Below are positions 12,963-21,686 of a DNA stretch of 64,000 nucleotides, piece after piece. The position numbers were made by a program, and so were the translations under genes. A model generated the notes under the pieces. The model searched no databases. It worked only from the letters and a program-made list of their open reading frames with translations, and was not told the origin of the DNA. Source of the stretch: Pseudomonas fluorescens (GTDB lineage: Bacteria > Pseudomonadota > Gammaproteobacteria > Pseudomonadales > Pseudomonadaceae); NCBI RefSeq assembly GCF_902497785.1, contig NZ_CABVHK010000002.1, positions 248,001 to 312,000 on the forward strand, written 5' to 3'. The stretch's first letter is position 1. Each line of letters starts with the position of its first letter.

Positions 12963-14450
12963 TTATCGGCGTTTGCTGCCGCCGAGCAGCGAGCCCATCA
13001 ACCCGCGCACCAACTGGCGGCCCAGATTATTCGCCGCCTGTCGCATGGCCGATTTCAGCGCCTGCCCCGCCGCCGTGCCGAGAAATTCCCCGGCCTTGTC
13101 GGTGAAGCTCGGTTCCTCAGGTGCAGCTTTGCCCGGCACGGCTTCTGCTTCCGGTGCCAGCCCCTTGCGCCCCATTAACACTTCATAGGCCGACTCACGA
13201 TCAACCGGTTTGTCATACCGCCCCTTGAACGGCGAACCGGCAATCAGCAGGGTGCGTTCGGTGTCGGTCAATGGCCCGATCCGCGATTGCGGCGGCGCCA
13301 CCAGCACGCGCTGGACCATCGCCGGCGTGCCCTTGTCCTGTAACGTGCCGACCAGCGCCTCGCCGATCCCCAGCTCAGTCAACACCGACAAGGCATCGAA
13401 CGCCGGGTTCGGCCGAAAACCCTCGGCGACGGCCCGCAGGGATTTCTGTTCCTTGGCGGTGAATGCCCGCAAGCCATGCTGAATGCGCAGACCGAGCTGA
13501 GCCAAAACGTCGTCCGGCAAGTCGCCCGGCGATTGGGTGACGAAATACACGCCCACGCCTTTCGAGCGAATCAACCTCACCACTTGCTCCAGTCGCTCCT
13601 GCAATGCCTTGGGCGTATCGGCAAACAACAAATGGGCTTCATCGAAAAACAGCGCCAGCAATGGCTTGTCGGCATCGCCGCGCTCCGGCAGTTGCTCGAA
13701 CAATTCGGCGAGCAACCACAACAGGAATGTCGCATAGACCTTCGGCGCTTCGTGCACCAGTCGACTGGCATCGAGCAAGTGAATGCGCCCGCGACCGTCG
13801 GCGGTCGGCTGCAGAATGTCTTCGAGTTGCAGCGCCGGCTCGCCAAACAGCGCTTCGGCGCCTTGCTGTTCCAGGGTCGCCAATCGGCGCAACAGGGCCT
13901 GACTGGAACCGGTGGTCATCAGCGCGGCGTCGTCACCGAGCAATTCGGGATGGTCACGCAGGTGATTGAGCAGCGCCTTCAGGTCTTTCAAATCGAGTAG
14001 CAACAACCCTTCGCGATCCGCCACCTTGAACGCGGCATACAGCGCTGATTGCTGACTGTCGGTCAGTTCCAGCAGCGCGCCGATCAGCAACGGGCCCATT
14101 TCACTCAATGTCGTGCGCAAAGGATGACCGGACTGGCCGTGAATGTCCCACAGGGTGACCGGATACGCCTGGGGCGTGTGATTCAGCCAAGGCATGCCGG
14201 CGATCCGCTCGGCGATCTTGCCTTGAGGGTTGCCGGCAGCGCCGAGGCCGCACAGGTCGCCTTTGATATCCGCCGCAAACACGGCCACCCCGGCGTCGCT
14301 GAACGCTTCGGCCAACCGTTGCAACGTCACGGTTTTGCCGGTGCCCGTGGCCCCCGCGACCAGACCGTGACGGTTAGCCAGGCGCATGGCCTGAGCAACA
14401 GGCTGCCCTGGGAGGTCGGCACCGATAACGAGTTGCGATGAATCGTGCAT
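12963..14450 (-). CDS. HerA-like ATPase (DUF853, helicase HerA C-terminal family)
   Basis: A 495-residue P-loop ATPase. Walker A GATGTGKT is at residues 33-40, Walker B LLALFFDEAHLLF near 265, and the sensor region VYFVTQSPGDLPDDVLAQLGLRIQHGLRAFT matches HerA/FtsK-superfamily members. A C-terminal tail with GTAAGQALKSAMRQAANNLGRQLVRGLMGSLLGG resembles other DUF853 proteins. Family members are usually cytoplasmic and of unknown role; archaeal HerA works with the NurA nuclease, but no nuclease partner is next to it here. The gene is monocistronic and converges on dciA. Confidence 0.87.
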   Translation of the reverse strand: MHDSSQLVIGADLPGQPVAQAMRLANRHGLVAGATGTGKTVTLQRLAEAFSDAGVAVFAADIKGDLCGLGAAGNPQGKIAERIAGMPWLNHTPQAYPVTLWDIHGQSGHPLRTTLSEMGPLLIGALLELTDSQQSALYAAFKVADREGLLLLDLKDLKALLNHLRDHPELLGDDAALMTTGSSQALLRRLATLEQQGAEALFGEPALQLEDILQPTADGRGRIHLLDASRLVHEAPKVYATFLLWLLAELFEQLPERGDADKPLLALFFDEAHLLFADTPKALQERLEQVVRLIRSKGVGVYFVTQSPGDLPDDVLAQLGLRIQHGLRAFTAKEQKSLRAVAEGFRPNPAFDALSVLTELGIGEALVGTLQDKGTPAMVQRVLVAPPQSRIGPLTDTERTLLIAGSPFKGRYDKPVDRESAYEVLMGRKGLAPEAEAVPGKAAPEEPSFTDKAGEFLGTAAGQALKSAMRQAANNLGRQLVRGLMGSLLGGSKRR

Positions 14451-14622
14451 TTTGCCACCTATGGTTAAACTTTGATCGATTACGGCCGATATCGAGGACT
14501 GACTGCGTTGATAATCCGCTAGGGCGAGGACGGAATTATCAGCTTGATCTCAACCTTGCCCGTGGTGCATGCCTGTATAAAAGCACGCCGTGGGCATCCG
14601 AACCTTATCGGAAACCCAAGCC

Positions 14623-16512
14623 ATGAATAAAAATATGCGCTTTAGCCATAAAATCCTGCTTGCCGCCGCCCTCATCGTCACCCTCGCCTTCGCCGCCTTC
14701 ACGTTGTACAACGACTATAAGCAACGTCATGCGATCCGCAATGACCTGGACAACTATCTGCAAGAAATGGGCAGAGTGACCGCCAACAATATCCAGACCT
14801 GGCTGAACGGTCGCAGCCTGCTGATCGAAAACCTCGCACAAAACATCGCGCTGAACGCCGACACCGGCAACATCACCCTGCTGCTCGAACAGAAGGCGCT
14901 GGCCGCGGCCTTCGTGGCCATGTTCCTGGGCAGCAGCGATGGCACCTTTATCATCCGCCCCGACAGCAAGATGCCCGCGGGCTTCGATCCTCGCGTCCGG
15001 GATTGGTACAAGAGCGCCCAAAGCACCAGCGGCTCGGTACTGACCGAACCCTACATTGATGTGGCCACCGGCAAACTGGTGGTTTCCATCGTCCAGAGTG
15101 TGTTCATGGACGGTCAAAACATCGGCGCAGTCGGCGGTGATCTGAGCCTGCAAATGATCACCGACACCCTGAACGCGCTGGACTTCGACGGCATGGGTCA
15201 TGCCTTTCTGGTCAGCGCCGACGGCAAAATCCTGGTGCACCCGGACCAAAAGCTGGCGATGAAATCACTGGCCGAGGCCTACCCGAAAGACACGCCGCGC
15301 ATCAGCAGCGACTTCAGCGAAATCGAAGTCGATGGCCAAACCCGCATCGTCACCTTCACGCCCATCAAGGGGCTGTCTTCGGTCAACTGGTACATCGGTC
15401 TGTCGGTGGATAAAGGCAAAGCCTTCTCGATGCTCAGCGAATTCCGCACCTCGGCGGTCGTTGCAACCGTCATCGCGGTTGCGATCATCCTCGCCCTGCT
15501 CGGCCTGTTGATCCGCCTCCTGATCCAGCCGCTGCACGTCATGACCCGCGCCATGGTCGATATCGCCGACGGTGAGGGCGACCTGACCAAACGCCTGACC
15601 ATTGAGAACCAAGACGAATTCGGCGCGCTGGGGACGGCGTTCAACCGGTTCGTGGAGCGCATCCACGGTTCGATCCGGGAAGTGTCCTCGGCCACCGGCC
15701 AGGTCAACGAAGTGGCCCTGCGGGTAGTTGCCGCTTCCAACTCGTCGATGTTCAACTCCGACCAGCAAGCCTCGCGCACCAGCAGCGTGGCCGCCGCGAT
15801 CAATCAACTCGGCGCCGCCGCCCAGGAAATCGCCCGCAACGCCGCGCAAGCGTCGAGTCAGGCCAGCGATGCCCGCAGCCTCGCCGAAGACGGCCAGCAA
15901 GTAGTGGATCGCAGCATCGGTGCGATGAACCAATTGTCGAGCATGCTCAGCGCGTCGAGCAGCCATATTGAATCGCTGAACAGCAAAACCGTGAACATCG
16001 GGCAGATACTCGAGGTGATCACCAGCATCTCCCAGCAAACCAACCTGCTGGCGCTCAACGCCGCCATCGAGGCCGCGCGGGCGGGTGAGGCCGGGCGTGG
16101 TTTTGCCGTAGTCGCCGATGAGGTGCGCAACCTGGCGCACCGCACGCAGGAATCGGCGCAGCAGGTGCAAACCATGATTGAAGAGCTGCAAATCGGCGCC
16201 CGCGAATCCGTCAGCGCCATGAGCGACAGCCAGCGTCACAGTCGCGACAGCGTCGACATCGCCAACCTGGCGGGCGAGCGCCTTGACAGCGTGACCCGGC
16301 GCATCGGCGAAATTGACGGGATGAATCAGTCGGTGGCGACGGCGACCGAGGAGCAGACGGCGGTGGTCGAGTCGATCAATGTCGACATTACCGAGATCAA
16401 TACCCTGAATCAGGAAGGCGTGGAAAACCTGCAATCGACGTTGCGCGCGTGTTCGGACCTGGAGCAGCAGGCGGCGCGATTGAAGCAATTGGTGGGTAGT
16501 TTCAGGATTTAA
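14623..16512 (+). CDS. Methyl-accepting chemotaxis protein with dCache_1 ligand domain, probable amino acid receptor
   Basis: A 629-residue chemoreceptor: membrane segment at about 10-30, periplasmic double-Cache domain (about 33-280), second membrane segment (about 285-310), HAMP, and a cytoplasmic signalling domain with the hairpin tip [21 protein letters not shown]. The membrane-distal pocket shows R126, W128, Y129, Y144, D146 and D173 in the order and spacing of the amino-acid-binding dCache motif known from PctA-type receptors, with Phe at 121 where Tyr is usual. It should steer flagellar motility toward amino acids or related amines; the ligand is inferred. The start at 14623 ([10 protein letters not shown]) was preferred over one 11 codons upstream because the membrane segment then begins at once. 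Confidence 0.92.
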   Translation: MNKNMRFSHKILLAAALIVTLAFAAFTLYNDYKQRHAIRNDLDNYLQEMGRVTANNIQTWLNGRSLLIENLAQNIALNADTGNITLLLEQKALAAAFVAMFLGSSDGTFIIRPDSKMPAGFDPRVRDWYKSAQSTSGSVLTEPYIDVATGKLVVSIVQSVFMDGQNIGAVGGDLSLQMITDTLNALDFDGMGHAFLVSADGKILVHPDQKLAMKSLAEAYPKDTPRISSDFSEIEVDGQTRIVTFTPIKGLSSVNWYIGLSVDKGKAFSMLSEFRTSAVVATVIAVAIILALLGLLIRLLIQPLHVMTRAMVDIADGEGDLTKRLTIENQDEFGALGTAFNRFVERIHGSIREVSSATGQVNEVALRVVAASNSSMFNSDQQASRTSSVAAAINQLGAAAQEIARNAAQASSQASDARSLAEDGQQVVDRSIGAMNQLSSMLSASSSHIESLNSKTVNIGQILEVITSISQQTNLLALNAAIEAARAGEAGRGFAVVADEVRNLAHRTQESAQQVQTMIEELQIGARESVSAMSDSQRHSRDSVDIANLAGERLDSVTRRIGEIDGMNQSVATATEEQTAVVESINVDITEINTLNQEGVENLQSTLRACSDLEQQAARLKQLVGSFRI

Positions 16513-16521
16513 ATCGCTCTT

Positions 16522-16630
16522 GCGGGCCCCTTCGCGGGCAAGCCCGCTCCCACAGGGATCTTCTGTGAACACAAATCATGTGTACGACTGAGATCCTTGT
16601 GGGAGCGGGCTTGCCCGCGAAGGGGCCCGC
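16522..16630. repeat. Paired REP-type palindromic repeats (GTGGGAGCGGGC family)
   Basis: GCGGGCCCCTTCGCGGGCAAG and its inverted partner form an extended inverted repeat around about 50 bases, right after the chemoreceptor stop codon. The arms here match over almost 40 bases, longer than at the other sites. Confidence 0.9.
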
Positions 16631-16737
16631 CCGACCACCACACAACGCACTAGCACACCACAACCAAACCCCAACCGAACATCTATCCTTCATAAAGGTC
16701 AACCAAAGGAGCCTAACGGTCCGGAGGGATGTTCATC

Positions 16738-17850
16738 GTGCATATCGCTGACATAACCATGTTCTACGCCCCTGCCAGCGGTGGCGTGCGCACTTATCTG
16801 GATGCAAAACACCGTCGCCTGGGCATCAAGCCAGGCATTCGCCACAGTCTGTTGATTCCTGGCTCGCACCTGAGTGAACGGGATGGCATTTACACGGTTC
16901 CGGCCCCGGCCCTGCCCTTCGGCAAGGGCTATCGTTTCCCTCTCCGTCTCGCGCCCTGGCGAAATGTCCTGCACGATTTACAGCCCGATCTGATCGAAGT
17001 CGGCGACCCTTACCTCACCGCCTGGGCCGCCCTCGATGCCCGGCGCCAGCTCGATGTCCCGGTGATCGGGTTTTATCATTCGGATTTGCCGCTGCTGGTC
17101 AGCAATCGCATGGGCAATTGGGTGACCACCAACGTCGAAGCCTATGTCAGCAAACTCTACGGCAACTTCGACCGGGTGCTGGCGCCGAGCCGGATCATGG
17201 CCGACAAGCTGATGAGCCTGGGCGTCAAGAATGTGTTCGTACAGCCACTGGGCGTCGATCTGCACACCTTCCATCCCGATGCGCGGGACCCGCACCTGCG
17301 GGCGCAATTGGGCCTCGATGAAAACACCCACCTGCTGATTTTCGCTGGACGCGGCTCCAAGGAAAAAAACCTGCCGGTGCTGCTCGCCTGCATGAAACGT
17401 CTGGGTCGCGGCTATCACTTGCTGCTGGTGGGTTCGTCCATGCCGAGCGTGGTGCCGGACAATGTCACCGTGATCAACGAGTTCTGCCCGGCGGCGCAAG
17501 TGGCACGACTGATGGCCAGCGCCGATGCGCTGCTGCATGCCGGCGATCAGGAAACCTTCGGCCTGGTGATCCTCGAAGCGATGGCCTGCGGTATTCCGGT
17601 GGTGGCCGTGGCGGCCGGGGCCTTTCAGGAAATCGTCACCGAGCCCTGCGGCCTGCTGTGTGCGCCGAACGATTCGAAAGCAATGGCCAACGCGGTTCGG
17701 GAGCTGTTCGCTACGGGCAGCGTCGTTGCGGGCCAACAGGCGCGTCGTCATGTCGAACGGCATTATTCCTGGGACACGGTAGTCAATAGCCTGCTCGGCC
17801 ACTATCACGCCGTCCTCGGCAGCCACTGGCCACTGATTGCCAATGGTTGA
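16738..17850 (+). CDS. GT4-family glycosyltransferase
   Basis: A 370-residue GT-B fold retaining glycosyltransferase. The N-terminus MHIADITMFYAPASGGVRTY carries the GGV(R) acceptor loop of GT4 enzymes, and DQETFGLVILEAMACGIPVVA contains the E-x7-E nucleotide-sugar motif. I chose GTG at 16738: GGAGGG lies about 9 bases before it, whereas it abuts the ATG at 16729 too closely. It is the first gene of a three-gene operon with a DUF2334 deacetylase-like protein and a YbhN-type membrane protein; the next start lies 4 bases after its stop. No transmembrane segment is seen, so it probably acts on a lipid acceptor at the inner face of the membrane. Donor and acceptor are unknown. Confidence 0.88.
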   Translation: MHIADITMFYAPASGGVRTYLDAKHRRLGIKPGIRHSLLIPGSHLSERDGIYTVPAPALPFGKGYRFPLRLAPWRNVLHDLQPDLIEVGDPYLTAWAALDARRQLDVPVIGFYHSDLPLLVSNRMGNWVTTNVEAYVSKLYGNFDRVLAPSRIMADKLMSLGVKNVFVQPLGVDLHTFHPDARDPHLRAQLGLDENTHLLIFAGRGSKEKNLPVLLACMKRLGRGYHLLLVGSSMPSVVPDNVTVINEFCPAAQVARLMASADALLHAGDQETFGLVILEAMACGIPVVAVAAGAFQEIVTEPCGLLCAPNDSKAMANAVRELFATGSVVAGQQARRHVERHYSWDTVVNSLLGHYHAVLGSHWPLIANG

Positions 17851-17854
17851 ATCC

Positions 17855-18619
17855 ATGAGCGCGCCCAGCCTTTTACTCGTCCTTCACGACGTCGCGCCGC
17901 ACACCTGGGCCGATTATCAACCCTTTGTCGAAGCCGTCGACGCCTTGGGTGACGTGCCGATGACCTGGCTGGTGGTGCCGGATTTTCACCGGCAAAACGA
18001 TCTGGAGGCGCACCCCGGATTTCGACGCCTGCTCACCGGCCGGGTCGCCCGGGGTGACGAACTGGCGTTGCACGGCTACTTTCATTGCGATGAAAGCCCG
18101 CCACCCCACACGCCACGAGACTGGTTCATGCGCCGCATCTACACCCACGAAGGCGAATTTTACAGCCTGTCCCAAGCAGCGGCCCTCGCTCGCCTGCGCG
18201 CCGGCATCGAAGTCTTCCACCGTTACCATTGGCCGCTGGAGGGGTTTGTCGCCCCGGCCTGGTTGATGAGCGAAGGGACGCGCCAGGCGCTGCGCCAGTT
18301 GCCCCTGAGCTACACCAGTGATTCGCAGCACCTGTATCGTCTGCCTGATTTCACTCCGATTGAAGCGCCGGGGCTGGTCTGGAGTGCACGCAGTGCCTGG
18401 CGTCGCGGCGTGTCGAAACTGCTCAGCGATCAACGCGAACAACGCTGGCGTCGGGCACCGGTGATTCGTCTGGGCTTGCACCCGGTAGACATGCGTCACG
18501 GCTTTTCGCGCAATTATTGGCTGCAAACTCTCAAACGCTTGCTGGACGAGGGCCGTGTGCCCCTGACGAAGGCGCGCTGGCTGGCGCTGCAAAACGACCG
18601 TGTCGGTCGCGCCGCATGA
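17855..18619 (+). CDS. DUF2334 polysaccharide-deacetylase-like protein
   Basis: A 254-residue protein of the NodB/CE4-related DUF2334 group. It has the first-motif aspartate in LLLVLHDVAPHTW, a second motif ELALHGYFHCDE with histidines suited to metal binding, and WPLEGFVAPAWLMSEGTRQALR, the equivalent of the third motif. No signal peptide or membrane segment is present, so it seems cytoplasmic. An in-frame ATG at 17843 overlapping the previous gene is an alternative start. The gene stop overlaps the ATG of the next gene (ATGA). It might remove an acetyl group from the sugar that the neighbouring glycosyltransferase attaches; this is inference from context. Confidence 0.82.
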   Translation: MSAPSLLLVLHDVAPHTWADYQPFVEAVDALGDVPMTWLVVPDFHRQNDLEAHPGFRRLLTGRVARGDELALHGYFHCDESPPPHTPRDWFMRRIYTHEGEFYSLSQAAALARLRAGIEVFHRYHWPLEGFVAPAWLMSEGTRQALRQLPLSYTSDSQHLYRLPDFTPIEAPGLVWSARSAWRRGVSKLLSDQREQRWRRAPVIRLGLHPVDMRHGFSRNYWLQTLKRLLDEGRVPLTKARWLALQNDRVGRAA

Positions 18620-19611
18620 GCCGCGGGATCCTGCTGTTGGTCGCACTGCTCGCGGCGGTGCTGATTCCGTTGTTGCTCGGCGGTAACCAGACGTGGTCGC
18701 GGCTGCAAAGCTTTCCTGTGAGCTGGCTGATGATCATGTTCGGCATGATCCTGCTGTGCTGGGTGGTGAACACGATGCGCTTGCGCCTGTTGCTGGGCGA
18801 TCAGTGCGATAAGGTCAGCCCGGTCAGAAGCCTTGGCGTGGTAATGGCCGCCGAGTTCGCCTACTGCGCCACGCCCGGTGGCAGCGGCGGACCGCTGACG
18901 ATCATGGCGCTGCTCGCACGTAACGGCGTGCGGCCGGCGCGGGGCAGCGCGGTGTTTGCCATGGATCAACTGAGCGACCTGCTGTTCTTTCTCTGCGCGC
19001 TCAGCGGGATTTTGATTTATGCACTGTTCCAGCACCTCAGTGAACGCATGGAATGGTTGCTGATTGTCAGCGCCATTTCGATGTTTGGCGGGTTACTCAG
19101 TTGTGTAGTGGTCGCGAGATATCACCGACTGCTGATTCGGCTGAGCGGGCGCCTGCTGGCTCGCCTGAACGTCAAAAGCACGACGCGTCTGCGTTGGGCG
19201 CGAAAACTCCTGCACTTTCTGGCGGCGTTCACTGACACGCTGAAGTTACCCTTTCAGACATTGATCAAAGTGTTTGCGCTGACCTGTGTGCATTGGCTGC
19301 TGCGGTATAGCGTGCTGTACCTGGCCTTGCTTGGGCTCGGTGCCGATTTGCAATGGGCCTGGAGTTTTTTGATTCAGATGCTCTCGTTGAGTGCGGGGCA
19401 GTTCAGTTTGTTGCCGGGAGGAGCCGGTGCGGCAGAGCTGACGTCGGCAGCGCTGCTGACGCCCATGGTGGGGAAATCCACGGCGGCGGCGGCGATTCTG
19501 ATTTGGCGGGCGGTGACTTATTACTTTTATCTGGTGGTCGGAGGGCCAGTGTTTTTGTTGATGCTGGGGCGACCGCTATTGAAGAAGTTGATGCGGGTCA
19601 GGCGGGCGTAG
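18616..19611 (+). CDS. YbhN/LPG-synthase-type integral membrane protein (putative lipid flippase)
   Basis: A 331-residue protein with about eight hydrophobic segments and the family signature EFAYCATPGGSGGPLTIMALLARNG (here residues about 78-103) plus SLSAGQFSLLPGGAGAAEL near 265. This is the UPF0104 / lysylphosphatidylglycerol synthase transmembrane family; the flippase part of MprF belongs here, and stand-alone members are proposed to move lipids. It lacks the soluble synthase domain. The ATGA overlap with the preceding deacetylase-like gene implies fixed stoichiometry. In context it could translocate a glycolipid made by the first two genes. Confidence 0.85.
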   Translation: MSRGILLLVALLAAVLIPLLLGGNQTWSRLQSFPVSWLMIMFGMILLCWVVNTMRLRLLLGDQCDKVSPVRSLGVVMAAEFAYCATPGGSGGPLTIMALLARNGVRPARGSAVFAMDQLSDLLFFLCALSGILIYALFQHLSERMEWLLIVSAISMFGGLLSCVVVARYHRLLIRLSGRLLARLNVKSTTRLRWARKLLHFLAAFTDTLKLPFQTLIKVFALTCVHWLLRYSVLYLALLGLGADLQWAWSFLIQMLSLSAGQFSLLPGGAGAAELTSAALLTPMVGKSTAAAAILIWRAVTYYFYLVVGGPVFLLMLGRPLLKKLMRVRRA

Positions 19612-19668
19612 ATTGTGTGCCTATCCATTGCTGGGTGATGGCGGCCATGGGTATGTCCAACAACATTC

Positions 19669-19762
19669 CCCTGTGGGAGCGAGCCTGCTCGCGAAGAAGG
19701 AGTGTCAGTCGCCATCTAGGTTGGCTGACTCACCGCCTTCGCGAGCAGGCTCGCTCCCACAG
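19669..19762. repeat. Paired REP-type palindromic repeats, right copy inside a coding frame
   Basis: CTGTGGGAGCGAGCCTGCTCGCGAAG and its inverted copy face each other. The right-hand copy (about 19738-19762) encodes the C-terminus of the small minus-strand gene next to it. Confidence 0.9.
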
Positions 19763-19949
19763 GATCAGCATCAGCATCAGCATCAGCATCAGCATCCGGA
19801 TTCAACTCTTCCCACAACTGCGCCGCCCCCGGAAACTCGGTGCCATCCTCAGGCCCCATGTCATCCGGGTCATAACGGCTCAAACAGCCCTCCCCCAACG
19901 TCGCAGGTGCCTTGGAAGTCGCTTTGTCGAGTGGATCACCCATGCTCAT
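19716..19949 (-). CDS. Small acidic protein with Asp-Ala repeat; C-terminus read from a REP element
   Basis: A 77-residue hypothetical protein, MSMGDPLDKATSKAP at the N-terminus, then CLSRYDPDDMGPEDGTEF and AAQLWEELNP, which look like a genuine conserved core. GAGG precedes the ATG. The core is followed by five Asp-Ala dipeptides from a hexanucleotide repeat, and then VGASLLAKAVSQPT, which is the translation of a REP palindrome. The ancestral stop has evidently been lost and the protein extended through repeat DNA. It lies next to purU on the same strand, behind the purU terminator. No function is known to me. Confidence 0.6.
   Translation of the reverse strand: MSMGDPLDKATSKAPATLGEGCLSRYDPDDMGPEDGTEFPGAAQLWEELNPDADADADADADPVGASLLAKAVSQPT
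19764..19796. repeat. Hexanucleotide tandem repeat (ATCAGC)5
   Basis: Five copies of ATCAGC plus a partial sixth, abutting the REP copy. It is inside the small minus-strand gene, where it encodes Asp-Ala repeats; changes of copy number would keep frame. Confidence 0.95.
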
Positions 19950-19960
19950 ATCCTCAGTGC

Positions 19961-20005
19961 AAAAACGGCGAAGGGCCTGTAGCGATTGAACGCCCAGGCC
20001 CTTCG
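19961..20005 (-). terminator. Rho-independent terminator of purU
   Basis: On the minus strand an 11-bp stem CGAAGGGCCTG / CAGGCCCTTCG with a 15-base loop is followed by CCGTTTTT, about 25 bases after the purU stop. Confidence 0.85.
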
Positions 20006-20029
20006 AATTTCAACCGCGATGTTTGACTG

Positions 20030-20878
20030 TCAGAACACAACAGTCTTGTTGCCGTGCACCAACACCCGGTCTTCGAGGTGATAACGCAAACCACGGGCCA
20101 GCACCATTTTCTCGACGTCACGGCCGAAACGCACCATGTCCTCAATGCTGTCACTGTGGCTGACACGCACTACGTCTTGCTCGATGATCGGGCCAGCATC
20201 CAGTTCTTCAGTCACGTAGTGACAGGTCGCGCCGATCAACTTCACCCCACGCATGGACGCCTGGTGATACGGCTTGGCGCCGACGAACGAAGGCAGGAAA
20301 CTGTGGTGAATGTTGATCACCTTGTGCGCGTATTCGCTGCACAACGCGGGCGGCAGGATTTGCATGTAACGGGCAAGTACCACCACTTCGGCATCGTGCT
20401 GTTTGACCAGGCGCGAGACTTCGGCGAACGCCGGCTCTTTATCCTGTGGATTGACCGGCACGTGGTAGTAAGGAATACCGTGCCACTCGACCATGCTGCG
20501 CAAATCATCATGGTTGGAAATCACGCAGGAGATCTCGCAATCCAGTTCATCGCTGTGCCAGCGGTGCAGCAGGTCGGCCAGGCAATGGGACTCGCGGCTG
20601 GCCATCAGCACCACGCGCTTTTTCTGCGCGGTGTCGGTGATGCGCCAGTTCATCGAGAACTCTTCGGCAATCGGCGCGAACGCATCGCGGAAGGCCTCGA
20701 TACCGAAGGGCAGCGAGTCGGCACGAATTTCGTGACGCATGAAGAACCAGCCACTGAGATTGTCCGAGTGGTGGCTCGCTTCAGTGATCCAGCCGTTATG
20801 TGACGCCAGAAAGTTACTGACTTTAGCAACGATACCGACGCGGTCCGGGCAAGCAATCACCAGCCGAAAAGTGCGCAT
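20030..20878 (-). CDS. purU: Formyltetrahydrofolate deformylase
   Basis: A 282-residue enzyme that hydrolyses 10-formyl-THF to THF and formate, supplying formate for PurT and balancing one-carbon pools. An N-terminal ACT domain (FRLVIACPDRVGIVAKVSNFL) is followed by the formyltransferase fold with the catalytic Asn-His block INIHHSFLPSF and Asp in EELDAGPIIEQD. The ATG at 20878 (MRTFRLVIACPDRVG) has GGAG upstream; 12 further in-frame codons are not needed. It is divergent from mvaT, as in P. aeruginosa. Confidence 0.96.
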   Translation of the reverse strand: MRTFRLVIACPDRVGIVAKVSNFLASHNGWITEASHHSDNLSGWFFMRHEIRADSLPFGIEAFRDAFAPIAEEFSMNWRITDTAQKKRVVLMASRESHCLADLLHRWHSDELDCEISCVISNHDDLRSMVEWHGIPYYHVPVNPQDKEPAFAEVSRLVKQHDAEVVVLARYMQILPPALCSEYAHKVINIHHSFLPSFVGAKPYHQASMRGVKLIGATCHYVTEELDAGPIIEQDVVRVSHSDSIEDMVRFGRDVEKMVLARGLRYHLEDRVLVHGNKTVVF

Positions 20879-21141
20879 GGGGGGGGAACTCCAGAACTTC
20901 GCAAAGGCCGCCATTCTAGCGATAACGCGGAAAAACTGCAGTATAGATCACACCGTGGGCGACCCGAGAGTAGTCGGCTCATGCGTTGAACGCTGCCGTT
21001 TACCCGTGCCCGGCGATCTTGTCGGCACTCAACAAGCACTTAATTGTGAATATCTGTGATACCTGCGTCACACTCTCTAACTGCACATCCAGTTCACAGC
21101 CTGTTCATCGCAACTAAATTAAGTAAAACCCCGGTTAAATG

Positions 21142-21170
21142 TTTACTTGATGAAACACCCTGACTATTAT
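21142..21170 (+). promoter_or_regulatory. Candidate sigma-70 promoter of mvaT
   Basis: TTTACT, 17 bases, TATTAT, with the predicted transcript start about 42 bases before the mvaT ATG. The 340-base purU-mvaT gap is otherwise A/T-rich around 21100-21170, as expected for a nucleoid-protein gene that may bind its own control region. The rest of the gap shows no gene. Confidence 0.5.
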
Positions 21171-21218
21171 TGGCGCACTGTACCCTGCCATCCAGCGTCC
21201 TGACATAAGGTAGTCTCC

Positions 21219-21596
21219 ATGTCCCTGATCAACGAATACCGTGCCACCGAAGAAGCTATCAAAGAGCTGCAAGCCCGTTTGAAGAACCTGTCTGAAGACG
21301 ACAAACTGCAAACCGAGCTGGAATTCGAAGGCAAACTGCGCACCCTGATGGGCGAATACTCCAAGTCGCTGCGTGACATCATCGCGCTGCTGGACCCAGA
21401 ATCCAAAACCAAAGCACCACGCGCCGGCGCAGTTAAAACTACTGGCACCAAGCGTGCTCGCAAAGTTAAACAATACAAAAACCCGCACAACGGCGAAGTC
21501 ATCGAAACCAAAGGTGGCAACCACAAGACTCTGAAAGAGTGGAAAGCCAAGTGGGGCGGTGACGTGGTTGAAGGCTGGGCTACCCTGCTGGGCTAA
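21219..21596 (+). CDS. mvaT: MvaT-family histone-like nucleoid-structuring protein (H-NS analogue)
   Basis: A 125-residue xenogeneic silencer of Pseudomonas. Residues 1-60 form the coiled-coil oligomerisation domain (MSLINEYRATEEAIKELQAR), and residues about 80-125 the DNA-binding domain with QYKNPHNGEVIETKGGNHKTLKEWKAKWG, which inserts into the minor groove of A/T-rich DNA. MvaT proteins silence acquired genes; the A/T-rich toxin-like operon in this window is a plausible target. Located between purU and sbcB as in P. aeruginosa. A strong bidirectional terminator follows. Confidence 0.96.
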   Translation: MSLINEYRATEEAIKELQARLKNLSEDDKLQTELEFEGKLRTLMGEYSKSLRDIIALLDPESKTKAPRAGAVKTTGTKRARKVKQYKNPHNGEVIETKGGNHKTLKEWKAKWGGDVVEGWATLLG

Positions 21597-21626
21597 GCCG
21601 CACCGCGATCACCCGCTACAAAAAAC

Positions 21627-21653
21627 AACGCCAGCAATCGCTGGCGTTTTTTT
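21627..21653. terminator. Bidirectional Rho-independent terminator (mvaT / sbcB)
   Basis: Perfect 9-bp stem AACGCCAGC / GCTGGCGTT with loop AATC, a T-run on the right and an A-run on the left, between convergent genes. Confidence 0.93.
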
Positions 21654-21686
21654 ATGCCCGGTATTTAGCGCCGGGCATCTTCATTT

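Noticed and set aside
14544..14581. Possible promoter TTGATC...TATAAA before the chemoreceptor
   Set aside because: The spacing is 26 bases, too long for sigma-70, and no sigma-28 pattern fits.
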